Under the pieces are notes generated by a model. The model was given only the letters and a program-made list of their open reading frames with translations. It had not been told where the DNA came from and did no database searches. Shown here piece after piece: positions 25,475 through 32,114 of a stretch of DNA of 32,114 bases. The first letter of the stretch is position 1; each line of letters opens with the position of its first letter. The stretch comes from Leptolyngbya sp. SIO4C1 (GTDB lineage Bacteria; Cyanobacteriota; Cyanobacteriia; Phormidesmidales; Phormidesmidaceae): contig JAAHIA010000001.1 of NCBI GenBank assembly GCA_010671975.1, positions 1 through 32,114 of the forward strand, given 5' to 3'. A program made the position numbers and the translations under genes.

Positions 25475-25960
25475 ATGGACATTCGGATTGGCAACGGCTA
25501 CGACATGCATCGACTGGCACCCGCGCGATCGCTGATTCTAGGGGGCGTCACCATTCCGCATGAGCTAGGGCTAGCCGGCCACAGCGACGCCGACGTGCTA
25601 ACCCACGCCATTATGGATGCTATGCTCGGTGCGCTTAGCCTTGGCGATATTGGCCACTATTTTCCCCCGAACGATCCGCAGTGGGCCGGTGCCGATAGCC
25701 TGGTCTTGCTCGATCAGGTAAACCAGCTGATTACGGCCAGCGGCTGGGCAATTGGCAACCTAGACAGCGTGATTGTGGCTGAGCGACCCAAGCTGAAGCC
25801 GCACATTAAGGCGATGCGATCGCAGCTGGCCGAGCGGCTGAGCCTAGCGCCCGATCAGGTGGGCATCAAAGCCACCACCAATGAAAAGCTAGGCCCCACC
25901 GGCCGAGAAGAAGGCATTGCCGCCTACGCCGTAGTATTGCTAAAAAAATCGCCTAGCTAG
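25475..25960 (+). CDS. ispF: 2-C-methyl-D-erythritol 2,4-cyclodiphosphate synthase
   Basis: A 161-residue zinc enzyme of the MEP isoprenoid pathway, needed for carotenoids, phytol and quinones. The metal ligands are D10 and H12 in GYDMHRL and H44 in [30 protein letters not shown] and the C-terminal [24 protein letters not shown] complete the family pattern. ATG 25475 gives the standard [10 protein letters not shown] start; the in-frame GTG 25469 would add two residues. It follows trmD on the same strand and is likely co-transcribed. Confidence 0.96.
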   Translation: MDIRIGNGYDMHRLAPARSLILGGVTIPHELGLAGHSDADVLTHAIMDAMLGALSLGDIGHYFPPNDPQWAGADSLVLLDQVNQLITASGWAIGNLDSVIVAERPKLKPHIKAMRSQLAERLSLAPDQVGIKATTNEKLGPTGREEGIAAYAVVLLKKSPS

Positions 25961-25977
25961 CCAAGCAATCAATATTT

Positions 25978-26310
25978 TTACAGTTGATATTGGCTAAAAG
26001 ACTGCAGCCCAATCACTTTTCTAACAGAAAAAAGACGCCTAGCAATTTTGCGCCGGGCGTAGTAAGCTGAGCTCAAAGCTATTGCAGCCCAAAGCGTTGT
26101 CGTTTCGGCGATGGAAGTTATTAAACGTAAGGTTGGCTGATTAAATTGCTCGCAAAATTGTAAAAAAGTCTTCCGAGATACGTAATTTTGCTGAGATTCT
26201 TTATACGATCTTAAAAGTTGTTCTGAAACGTAAGGAAAATCCTTGTGCTGATTTGAAGTGTCTGTAAAGACGAGAGGATACTTCGAGTAGGGTCGAGGAA
26301 GATTTCGCAA
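25978..26310 (-). CDS. Doubtful 110-residue ORF in an AT-richer patch
   Basis: The frame is open from TTG 26310. It encodes a Ser/Gln/Tyr/Phe-rich sequence with one moderately hydrophobic stretch (ITSIAETTTLWAAIALSSAYYA) followed by a basic segment ARRKIARRL, which could be a single TM with cytoplasmic positive charges. I recognise no family. Composition and codon use differ from the GC-rich neighbours, and no good SD precedes the TTG. It may be a recently acquired or decaying gene, or non-coding sequence. The whole 25961-26416 gap contains nothing else I can support. Confidence 0.25.
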   Translation of the reverse strand: MRNLPRPYSKYPLVFTDTSNQHKDFPYVSEQLLRSYKESQQNYVSRKTFLQFCEQFNQPTLRLITSIAETTTLWAAIALSSAYYARRKIARRLFSVRKVIGLQSFSQYQL

Positions 26311-26416
26311 GCTGAGTCTCGCTTACTGGCACCAGTTTCGGATCCTTTCTTATAGACATCAGTGATTGGAATCATCCTTCCAAACTTGAACAAGTGTGGA
26401 TGTAGAGGTGATAGTA

Positions 26417-26794
26417 ATGGGTGTAATCAGCCAAGTAGTAACATCAACAATTTCTGCTGCAGCTAGCTGTCGGTCAGCTGCAGATCAGTCAACCTCTGGA
26501 TCGCCAGTTCGCTGGTTCAAAACGCTGCCGCCTGAGCGCATTGGGCTGCAGGGTGAGTACGACTACAACGGTCTAGCAAAGCGAGTTTATCAGCAGCTGC
26601 ACGAGGCCTTAGGCGCCGCTGCTGCTAGACGGCTCAAGGTTCGTCAGCGCGGTCGCGTCATTTTGCTGAGCGGCTATGTCGCATCGCCTGAGCGGCTGGC
26701 GCAGATTGAGCAAATTGCGCTGCAGCTAGAAGGGGCCGACGCCATTGAAACCTACGCTGTGATGATTGACAGCTGGACGGCGGCATCGGCCTAG
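26417..26794 (+). CDS. BON-domain protein
   Basis: A 125-residue protein. The central LPPERIGLQGEYDYNGLAKRVYQQL leads into a BON-type alpha/beta unit (RLKVRQRGRVILLSGYVASPERLAQIEQIALQLEGADAIETYAVMI) with the conserved Gly of the turn and the final beta strand. BON domains occur in envelope and stress proteins and bind lipids or protein partners. No signal peptide is obvious; the N-terminal ~25 residues are Ser/Ala-rich. ATG 26417 is chosen because GAGGTG at 26405-26410 is six bases upstream. The in-frame GTG at 26396 would include that SD. Precise role unknown. Confidence 0.72.
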   Translation: MGVISQVVTSTISAAASCRSAADQSTSGSPVRWFKTLPPERIGLQGEYDYNGLAKRVYQQLHEALGAAAARRLKVRQRGRVILLSGYVASPERLAQIEQIALQLEGADAIETYAVMIDSWTAASA

Positions 26795-26818
26795 GTCAGA
26801 GCGGGCAGCCAGCAGTAG

Positions 26819-27703
26819 TCAAGACAGCGGTTCGGGCACGTCGGTCGAAAACCACAGCCGAATCAGAGACAGGGTCAAAATAATCAGGAACAGCACCAGG
26901 CCGATGGTGCAGGCATAGCTCATCTCCAGGTCTTGGAAAGCTTGCTCATAGACGTAGTAGACCACGGTTTTAGTGCTGTTACGAGGCTGTCCCTGCGTCA
27001 TGATGAAGACTTCCTCAAAAACCTTAGTGGCTGAGATAGCTGAAATCACCGCCACAAGAAACAGGTAGGGACGCATGAGCGGCACCGTCACATCCCAATG
27101 CTTTCGCCAGCCGTCTGAGCCGTCAATGGCAGCCGCTTCGTAAAGCTCGGGCGGAATGCTTTGCAGCCCGGCTAGGTAAATCACCATGTAGTAGCCAAGC
27201 CCCTTCCAAACGGTGACGGCCATGACGCTAAACAGCGCAATCTGCGGACTGGTCAGCCAGGGAATGCGAACCGGCTGGCCGCTGAGGCTCTGCAGCAGCT
27301 GATTAAATAGGCCGGTTTCAGCATAGAGCCAGCGCCAGGCAATGCCAGCCACCACCATCGAAATGACCACTGGCGTATAGTAGGCGACGCGAAACCAGCG
27401 AATGCCGCGCAGCTTTTGGTTAGCCAGAATGGCTAACGCCAGCGGTGCGATCGCCAGCACCGGCACCACCCCTACCAAATAGATCAGCGTGTTGCCCAGC
27501 GTTTTCCAAAAGACATCGTCTCGCAGCAGCAGCTGAAAATTTTCTAGCCCCACCCAGGTCGGCGGCTGCGTGATGTCGTAGCCATATTCTGTAAAGCTGA
27601 GGTAAAACGCCTGCAGCGCCGGCCAAAAAACCGTCAGCGCCAGCACAGCTAGCGCCGGTGCGAGAAAAAAGTAGGGCGTTAGCAAAGAGCGAAGCGGCTT
27701 CAT
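26819..27703 (-). CDS. Sugar-type ABC transporter permease (MalF/UgpA family), lone subunit
   Basis: A 294-residue inner-membrane permease with six hydrophobic helices. TM1 is near residues 11-32, with a periplasmic loop containing PPTWVGLENFQLLLRDDVFW, a family hallmark. The EAA loop contacting the ATPase is YEAAAIDGSDGWRKHWDVTVPL (about 188-209), with the conserved Gly. This is the CUT1 class that imports di-/oligosaccharides, glycerol-3-phosphate or, in cyanobacteria, compatible solutes such as glucosylglycerol. No binding protein, second permease or ATPase is adjacent, so substrate and partners cannot be assigned. The start is ATG 27703 with a weak SD. Confidence 0.9.
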   Translation of the reverse strand: MKPLRSLLTPYFFLAPALAVLALTVFWPALQAFYLSFTEYGYDITQPPTWVGLENFQLLLRDDVFWKTLGNTLIYLVGVVPVLAIAPLALAILANQKLRGIRWFRVAYYTPVVISMVVAGIAWRWLYAETGLFNQLLQSLSGQPVRIPWLTSPQIALFSVMAVTVWKGLGYYMVIYLAGLQSIPPELYEAAAIDGSDGWRKHWDVTVPLMRPYLFLVAVISAISATKVFEEVFIMTQGQPRNSTKTVVYYVYEQAFQDLEMSYACTIGLVLFLIILTLSLIRLWFSTDVPEPLS

Positions 27704-27774
27704 TGGTAAGGCATAAAAGTAGAGTCTAGGCAGCTGAGAAATACCAGCGGTTTAAAGCTTGACGCAGCGCTAGG

Positions 27775-28464
27775 CTACAGCAGCTTACCAAAGTCTTCGC
27801 CTAGAAACAGGGCGCGCTCAGCCTGCCGCCGCCGCGTTAGCCCAGCCAGTACCCGTTTGCCTGCTTTGTTCCAGCGTAAAAACTCGTCTGCTGCACCGCG
27901 AACATCACCGCGATTGAGCTTTTTAAGCAGCGTAGAGCTGCGCAGCGCGCCAGCGCCCACGTTGTAAGTGAATGAGATCAGTGCGGAAAACTGGTTATCG
28001 TTGACTGGATGCTTGACCGCCTCGTGAATTGCTTTCTCGAACCTAGCGAGATCGTCTTTGAGAAACTCTTCAGCCTGCTCGTGCGTAATTTTCATGCCGG
28101 CCTTAACGCTGCGCGTGGTGCCATAGCCGATAGTCCAAATGCCAACCGCGTCCTGATAGGCGTCTAGTCGCAACCCCTCAAACGACTTGATCAGCCGCAG
28201 GCCGTTGGCATTGATGCGCTTTGGGCCGGCTTCATCGCTAGCGGGCTTAGCCAGTGCCGGCAGCGGCAGCGGCTCTGGGCCTTCTTTAGAAACGGTCATG
28301 CCTCGCGGGGCATCGGCTCTAGCAAACCAGGCTTTAAGGCCCGTGATATTGAGCACCTTTTCGGTCGAATTGCCCTTTGAGGGATACTTAGAAATTTTAG
28401 AAATGTAATATCCCCCCTCCATCAGGTAGAGGGCCTGTTCAGTTTCTTTAATCCAGGTGCCCAT
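27775..28464 (-). CDS. GH24 lysozyme (phage-type muramidase) with an extra N-terminal domain
   Basis: A 229-residue protein. The C-terminal ~145 residues are a T4/P22-type lysozyme: SFEG...DAYQDAVGIWTIGYGTT carries the exact E-x8-D-x5-T triad, E96, D105 and T111. NVGAGALRSSTLLKKLN and FLRWNKAGKRVLAGLTRRRQAERALF complete the fold. The first ~60 residues (TWIKETEQALYLMEGGYYISKISKYP) form a separate small domain, possibly substrate-binding or targeting, joined by a Pro-rich linker. No signal peptide or SAR segment is visible. ATG 28464 is preferred to TTG 28506 because AGGAA lies about eight bases upstream. No holin or other phage gene is nearby. It cleaves the NAM-NAG bond of murein. Confidence 0.88.
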   Translation of the reverse strand: MGTWIKETEQALYLMEGGYYISKISKYPSKGNSTEKVLNITGLKAWFARADAPRGMTVSKEGPEPLPLPALAKPASDEAGPKRINANGLRLIKSFEGLRLDAYQDAVGIWTIGYGTTRSVKAGMKITHEQAEEFLKDDLARFEKAIHEAVKHPVNDNQFSALISFTYNVGAGALRSSTLLKKLNRGDVRGAADEFLRWNKAGKRVLAGLTRRRQAERALFLGEDFGKLL

Positions 28465-28573
28465 ACTCGTTTTCCTAACGTATATTTCCTGACCAGCTTG
28501 ATTCAAAGGTTGCTTCTGTAATCGCCCGACTACAATAGATAGGAAAATAAAAGGAAGCAGCGCTCAAAACTTC

Positions 28574-29896
28574 ATGCCCTTCACATTAGCACCTCCCCCC
28601 TCTCATCCTTCGGGTTCAGTTCCTTCAGCACCTGCGGTGCGACGACTGGCTAACGGGCTGACCATCATTGCAGAACAAATGCCAATTGATGCTGTTAATC
28701 TCAGTATTTGGCTGCCGGTAGGGTCTAGCGTTGAATCTAATGATATCAATGGCATGGCTCACTTTTTAGAGCACATGATCTTCAAGGGCACGCCTCAGAT
28801 TCGCTGCGGTGAGTTTGAGCGGCTGATTGAGGAGCGAGGGGCTATCACCAACGCGGCCACTAGCCAAGACTATACGCACTATTACATCACCACTGCACCT
28901 AAAGATTTTGCTCAGCTGGCACCGCTGCAGATTGAATTGGTCACCAATGCCAGCCTGCAAGATGACGATTTTGAGCGAGAACGGCCGGTCATTTTAGAAG
29001 AAATTCGGCGTTCTGAAGATAGCCCGCGACGGCGGACATTTCACCGCTCGATGCAGCTCAGCTTTGATCGCCTGCCCTATCGCCGCCCGGTGCTCGGGCC
29101 GGCAACGGTGATTGAGCAGCTCACGGCCGATCAGATGCGCCATTTTCATCGCACCTGGTATCAGCCGCAGCGGATGACCGCCGTGGCGGTTGGCAACCTG
29201 CCGGTGGAGGAACTGCTTGAGATTGTTGAGCGCGGCTTCGAGCGAGCAGCGCAGCGCCGTCAGCCAGCAATCGCCGAGGCAGCAGCGGCGGACAATGCGG
29301 CTCCCGAAGCGCCATTCACCCAGATTCAGCGAGCCGACTATAGCGATGACAGCCTGCAGCAGGCTCGCCTGGTCATGGGCTGGCGCGTGCCAGGCATGGA
29401 GGACCTGAGTGAAACCTACGCGCTAGACGTGGCGGCTTCTATCTTGGGGCAGGGACGCACGGCCCGGCTAGTGAGCGATCTGCGCGAGCGGCGCAAGCTG
29501 GTCAACAGCATTTCAGTGAGCAATATGACCTATAGTCGGCAGGGGGTGTTCTCAATTTCAGCCTACTTGCCCAGCGAGCATATCGCGGCTGTAGAAGCTG
29601 CGATCGCAGCTCATATTCAGCAGCTGTGTGAGCAGCCCGTGACCGCTGCCGAGCTGCGGCGGGTGCGAACTCAGGTCGCCAATCGCTATGTCTTTGGCAG
29701 CGAATCGCCCAGCGATCGCGCCGGGCTCTACGGCTACTATCAGACCATGACCGGCGACATTGCCCATGCGCTGAACTATCCGCATCACATTCGGGCAGTC
29801 ACGCCCGCAGCCATTCAAAGCGCGGTGCGGCGCTATCTGCCGACTAGTGCCTACGGCGTGGTCACGCTGCGGCCTAGCTCACAGGCAGAGGGCTAA
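28574..29896 (+). CDS. M16 family zinc metallopeptidase (pitrilysin/processing-protease type)
   Basis: A 440-residue peptidase with the inverted zinc motif HFLEH (H63, E66, H67) and the distal glutamate E143 in VILEEIRRSEDSP, 75 residues on, so the active site is complete. The C-terminal half has the conserved R/Y pair region (ESPSDRAGLYGYYQTM). Bacterial members degrade or process peptides; cyanobacteria usually carry two tandem M16 genes, but only one is seen here. No signal peptide is visible. ATG 28574 follows GGAAG at a longish distance. A TACAAT at 28531-28536 may be the -10 of its promoter. The fructosamine-kinase-like gene starts four bases after its stop. Confidence 0.92.
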   Translation: MPFTLAPPPSHPSGSVPSAPAVRRLANGLTIIAEQMPIDAVNLSIWLPVGSSVESNDINGMAHFLEHMIFKGTPQIRCGEFERLIEERGAITNAATSQDYTHYYITTAPKDFAQLAPLQIELVTNASLQDDDFERERPVILEEIRRSEDSPRRRTFHRSMQLSFDRLPYRRPVLGPATVIEQLTADQMRHFHRTWYQPQRMTAVAVGNLPVEELLEIVERGFERAAQRRQPAIAEAAAADNAAPEAPFTQIQRADYSDDSLQQARLVMGWRVPGMEDLSETYALDVAASILGQGRTARLVSDLRERRKLVNSISVSNMTYSRQGVFSISAYLPSEHIAAVEAAIAAHIQQLCEQPVTAAELRRVRTQVANRYVFGSESPSDRAGLYGYYQTMTGDIAHALNYPHHIRAVTPAAIQSAVRRYLPTSAYGVVTLRPSSQAEG

Positions 29897-29900
29897 GCCG

Positions 29901-30764
29901 ATGTGGGAGACGCTTGCCAAGCAACTCAGCCAGGCGCTAGGTCAGCCGTTTGAGATTCGCGATCGCGCTACCGTCGGCGGTGGCTGCATCAATCAAGCCT
30001 ATCGTGTCTCAGACGGGCAGCAGAGCGTCTTTGTCAAGCTCAACCAGGCCAGTCAGCTAGCCATGTTCGAAGCTGAATATGCTGGCTTAGAAGAAATCTA
30101 TCGCACTCAGACCATTCGGGTTCCGCAGCCGCTCGGCCGTGGCCTAGTCGATAGCTCCGCTTACATTGCGCTGGAATGGCTGCCGCTCGGCGGCAGTAGC
30201 GCGACGGCTTGGCAAACAATGGGTCAAAATTTGGCGGCTATGCACCGCGTTTCGAGCGACCTTGGCTTTGGCTGGCAGCGCAACAATACGATTGGTGACA
30301 CCCCTCAGCAGAATCCTTGGACTGACAGCTGGCTCAGCTTTTTTCGGCAGCATCGCCTAGAGTATCAGTTCAAACTGGCCAATCGCCGGGGCGGACATTT
30401 TCCCCAGCAGCAGGCGCTGCTGGAAGCCCTGCCGTCGCTGCTAGCCAGTCACGACCCGGTACCAGCGCTGGTGCATGGCGATCTGTGGTCGGGCAATGCC
30501 GATGTGACCCAGAGCGGCGAGCCGGTGATTCTCGATCCGGCCACTTACTATGGCGATCGCGAAGTTGATCTGGCCATGACCGAGCTGTTTGGCCGATTTC
30601 CAGCCGCCTTTTATCAAGCCTACGAGTCGGCCTATCCGCTCGATCCGGGCTATTCAGCGCGCAAGCCGCTCTATAACCTCTATCACATTCTGAATCACTT
30701 CAACCTGTTTGGCGGCGGCTACGGATCGCAGGCTAACCGCATGATTGACCAGATTTTGGCCTAG
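29901..30764 (+). CDS. Fructosamine/ketosamine-3-kinase family protein
   Basis: A 287-residue protein-kinase-like small-molecule kinase. The N-lobe VGGGCINQAYRV forms the nucleotide loop. FVKLNQ carries the ATP lysine and EAEYAGL the helix C acid. The catalytic loop is HGDLWSGN (D194, N199) and the metal Asp is D212 in ILDPATYYGDREVDLAM, with GD.E.DLAM typical of the family. Known members phosphorylate fructosamines or ribulosamines on glycated proteins, a deglycation repair step; the substrate here is inferred. ATG 29901 lies four bases after the M16 stop, indicating translational coupling. The open frame upstream to 29847 is only overlap with the M16 gene. Confidence 0.92.
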   Translation: MWETLAKQLSQALGQPFEIRDRATVGGGCINQAYRVSDGQQSVFVKLNQASQLAMFEAEYAGLEEIYRTQTIRVPQPLGRGLVDSSAYIALEWLPLGGSSATAWQTMGQNLAAMHRVSSDLGFGWQRNNTIGDTPQQNPWTDSWLSFFRQHRLEYQFKLANRRGGHFPQQQALLEALPSLLASHDPVPALVHGDLWSGNADVTQSGEPVILDPATYYGDREVDLAMTELFGRFPAAFYQAYESAYPLDPGYSARKPLYNLYHILNHFNLFGGGYGSQANRMIDQILA

Positions 30765-30768
30765 ATGA

Positions 30769-30793
30769 GCGCAAGTTTGACGCGCAAGTTTGA
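30769..30793 (+). repeat. Tandem 12-bp direct repeat upstream of tRNA-Cys
   Basis: GCGCAAGTTTGA occurs at 30769-30780 and again at 30782-30793, separated by one C. It is followed at once by TATAGT (30794-30799), a good -10 hexamer placed 12 bases before the tRNA 5' end. The repeat therefore covers the -35 zone of the likely tRNA promoter. Confidence 0.7.
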
Positions 30794-30811
30794 TATAGTA
30801 AGGGTCTGAAT

Positions 30812-30882
30812 GGCGGCATGGCCAAGTGGTAAGGCAGAGGATTGCAAATCCTTTATCCCCAGTTCGAATCTGGGTGCCGCCT
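30812..30882 (+). tRNA. tRNA-Cys (anticodon GCA)
   Basis: A 71-base cloverleaf. The acceptor stem GGCGGCA/TGCCGCC is perfect, the anticodon loop TTGCAAA has GCA at 30844-30846 on an AGGAT/ATCCT stem, and the T-arm CCCAG-TTCGAAT-CTGGG is perfect. The discriminator is U, as required for tRNA-Cys. No CCA is encoded. Confidence 0.96.
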
Positions 30883-30973
30883 TTGAGGTGTGAAGATAGG
30901 CTTTTACCGGCTCAGATTCTGAGGCAATCTCTCTGGGGCGATATCATGGAGCAGTCGGGCCGAAGGAATCACC

Positions 30974-31543
30974 ATGACAGTCGCCACACAGCCCATGACG
31001 CTTGAGGAATACCTCAACTTTGACGATGGGACCGATACCCGCTACGAACTGGTCGATGGTCACTTGATTGCCATGCCTACAGAGAGTGACCTCAACGATC
31101 GCATCGCGTCATTCCTGTATGCGTGCTTTCTGAAATTAGGTATTCCCTACTATCGCCTCAGTATGAAAGCGCAGATTGCCGTTAGCGGCAAACTGGCTAA
31201 TGCCCGGCAGCCAGACTTGATGGTCTTGTCTGAAGAGTCGGCTGCTGCCCTTGAAGGCGCTAGGCAACGATTAATCAATCACGATATGCCCCCACCGATG
31301 CTGGTTGTCGAAGTGGTCAGCCCTCAGCAAGAAAATCGCGACTATCGCCACAAGCGTACTGAATACGCAGGGCGACATATTCCTGAATACTGGATTATTG
31401 ACCCGATCGCCCAAAAAGTGACCGTGCTGGAATGGGTTGAGGGACTCTACGAAGAACAGGTCTATCAGGGAGATCAATCCATTCTGTCGCCTTCATGCCC
31501 GAATTTAGCTTTGACAGCTGCTCAGGTTTTAGCGGCAGGATAA
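30974..31543 (+). CDS. Uma2 family (DUF820) restriction-endonuclease-fold protein
   Basis: A 189-residue member of a family greatly expanded in cyanobacteria. TLEEYLNFDDGTDTRYELVDGHLIAMP is the typical N-terminus. The PD-(D/E)xK-like core is RQPDLMVL...PPMLVVEVVSPQQENRDYRHKRTEYA, with the Asp, Glu and Lys positions intact, followed by IPEYWIIDPIAQKVTVLEW. The family is predicted to have a nuclease fold, but its cellular role is unproven. ATG 30974 is preceded by GAAGGAATC. It stands alone behind tRNA-Cys; no partner or mobile element adjoins it. Confidence 0.9.
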   Translation: MTVATQPMTLEEYLNFDDGTDTRYELVDGHLIAMPTESDLNDRIASFLYACFLKLGIPYYRLSMKAQIAVSGKLANARQPDLMVLSEESAAALEGARQRLINHDMPPPMLVVEVVSPQQENRDYRHKRTEYAGRHIPEYWIIDPIAQKVTVLEWVEGLYEEQVYQGDQSILSPSCPNLALTAAQVLAAG

Positions 31544-31576
31544 CCGCTGTCTCACCAGGCTTACTTATCAATAAAG

Positions 31577-32114
31577 CTAACCTTCGTAGTCGTAATAAGG
31601 ATTAACCCGTCTGGGCCTAACCACCGGTGGTGGCAAAAATTCCTGCTCATAGTAGCGATAGGAGGGCGGTGACGGCATTTGCATAGGCGGATATATGACC
31701 TGTGATCCTCGCTCTCGCCGCTGAGACTGAGCTGAAAACACAATCAGGCAAAGAATCAGACCGCCTCCGCCTAGAACGATGACTAGCAGCAGGCCACCGC
31801 CCATCCACAGCAGCGCCGTTTGACCGCCTGAGCGCGGCTCGGGAACCGGGCGCTGAGAAGCTTGTAGCGATAGCGTGTCGATTGAGTGCTGATAGCTATT
31901 GAGCTGAGCGAGGACTTGCTGCATCTCAGCCTGCTGCTGCTGCAGCCGATCTTCCAAGTTGCCGGCCAAAAGCTCTTGCTGAGCCAGCTGATTTTCTAAG
32001 CGACTGGTAATCTCTCGCTGCCGCTCGAGCTCGCGACGCAGCTCATCGCTGTAGTCGGGGGTCGGTACCTGGGGCACCGGCACAGCCGTTGCTTCAACCG
32101 CTGCGCGCTCTGGC
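31577..32114 (-). CDS. Coiled-coil membrane protein, 5' end outside window
   Basis: The minus-strand frame is open to the right edge. The first start inside the window is GTG at 32083, but sense codons continue through 32084-32114, so the gene probably begins outside. Visible are a Pro-rich segment, then about 65 residues of Gln/Glu/Leu-rich coiled coil (DELRRELERQREITSRLENQ onward). A single strongly hydrophobic TM (LLWMGGGLLLVIVLGGGG) follows, then a ~50-residue Pro/Tyr/Arg-rich tail ending NPYYDYEG. No enzyme motif is present. It looks like a structural or scaffolding membrane protein; I do not recognise a named family. Confidence 0.65.
   Translation of the reverse strand, partial: PERAAVEATAVPVPQVPTPDYSDELRRELERQREITSRLENQLAQQELLAGNLEDRLQQQQAEMQQVLAQLNSYQHSIDTLSLQASQRPVPEPRSGGQTALLWMGGGLLLVIVLGGGGLILCLIVFSAQSQRRERGSQVIYPPMQMPSPPSYRYYEQEFLPPPVVRPRRVNPYYDYEG

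Noticed and set aside
26211-26393. 60-residue minus-strand ORF starting MFKFGRMIPITDVYKK
   Set aside because: It overlaps the 110-residue frame in another phase and has no family or ribosome site. I considered a frameshifted gene across both frames but saw no recognisable joined product.
29847-29900. 18-residue extension of the fructosamine-kinase-like protein
   Set aside because: It is the 3' end of the M16 gene in another frame. ATG 29901 directly after the M16 stop is the better start.
1-32114. CRISPR arrays, insertion sequences, prophage or defence islands
   Set aside because: No regularly spaced repeats, transposase motifs, integrase or clustered phage genes were seen. The GH24 lysozyme, HNH protein and Uma2 protein are isolated and are not evidence of a mobile element.

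Overview
The window looks like ordinary chromosome from a cyanobacterium, probably a filamentous Leptolyngbya-type or related Synechococcales lineage. The evidence is a plastoquinone-type NDH-1 cluster (ndhA-ndhI-ndhG-ndhE), cyanophycin genes (cphB, cphA), several cyanobacteria-typical hypothetical families, and about thirty copies by eye of the HIP1 octamer GCGATCGC scattered through genes and gaps. Base composition looks moderately GC-rich. I see no IS element, CRISPR array, prophage or rRNA operon.

Layout. Positions 1-172 hold the 3' end of a TrmL-like tRNA 2'-O-methyltransferase, followed by an ORF-poor gap of about 780 bases. Next come a LysM/M23 cell-wall hydrolase with a hairpin terminator, tRNA-Met(CAU), a 2-Cys peroxiredoxin, and a second Prx-like thiol protein whose reading frame runs into an antisense tRNA-Ser(GCU). 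Alanine racemase (minus strand) diverges from an HNH endonuclease. A DHH phosphoesterase overlaps a SixA-like phosphatase, and citrate synthase with a clear terminator follows. From 10.25 to 14.0 kb lies the ndhAIGE-nadK run, converging on a CHASE2-GGDEF diguanylate cyclase. From 15.9 to 18.7 kb, all on the minus strand, are two small exported proteins, an acidic hypothetical protein and a GT2 glycosyltransferase. Then come argG (+), a membrane-attached Ser/Thr kinase (-), and the start of a large multi-TM protein (+). That last gene collides with the start of cphA (-); cphB lies upstream of cphA. The right part holds trmD, ispF, an AT-richer patch, a BON-domain protein, a lone sugar-type ABC permease, a GH24 lysozyme, an M16 peptidase coupled to a fructosamine-kinase-like protein, tRNA-Cys(GCA), a Uma2 nuclease-fold protein, and a coiled-coil membrane protein running off the right edge.

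Themes. Most genes are housekeeping: central carbon and redox metabolism (gltA, NDH-1, NAD kinase), cell wall (alr, M23, GH24), arginine and nitrogen storage (argG, cphB/cphA), isoprenoids (ispF) and tRNA modification (trmD, trmL). I did not find a convincing new multi-gene system. The strongest anomaly is structural. At 22.81-23.06 kb a 39-bp segment of cphA (codons 126-138) is present a second time, perfectly inverted, exactly where both cphA and the facing membrane-protein gene break off. That is the signature of a fold-back template switch, either a real rearrangement or a library/assembly chimera. It should be resolved before gene order across it is trusted.
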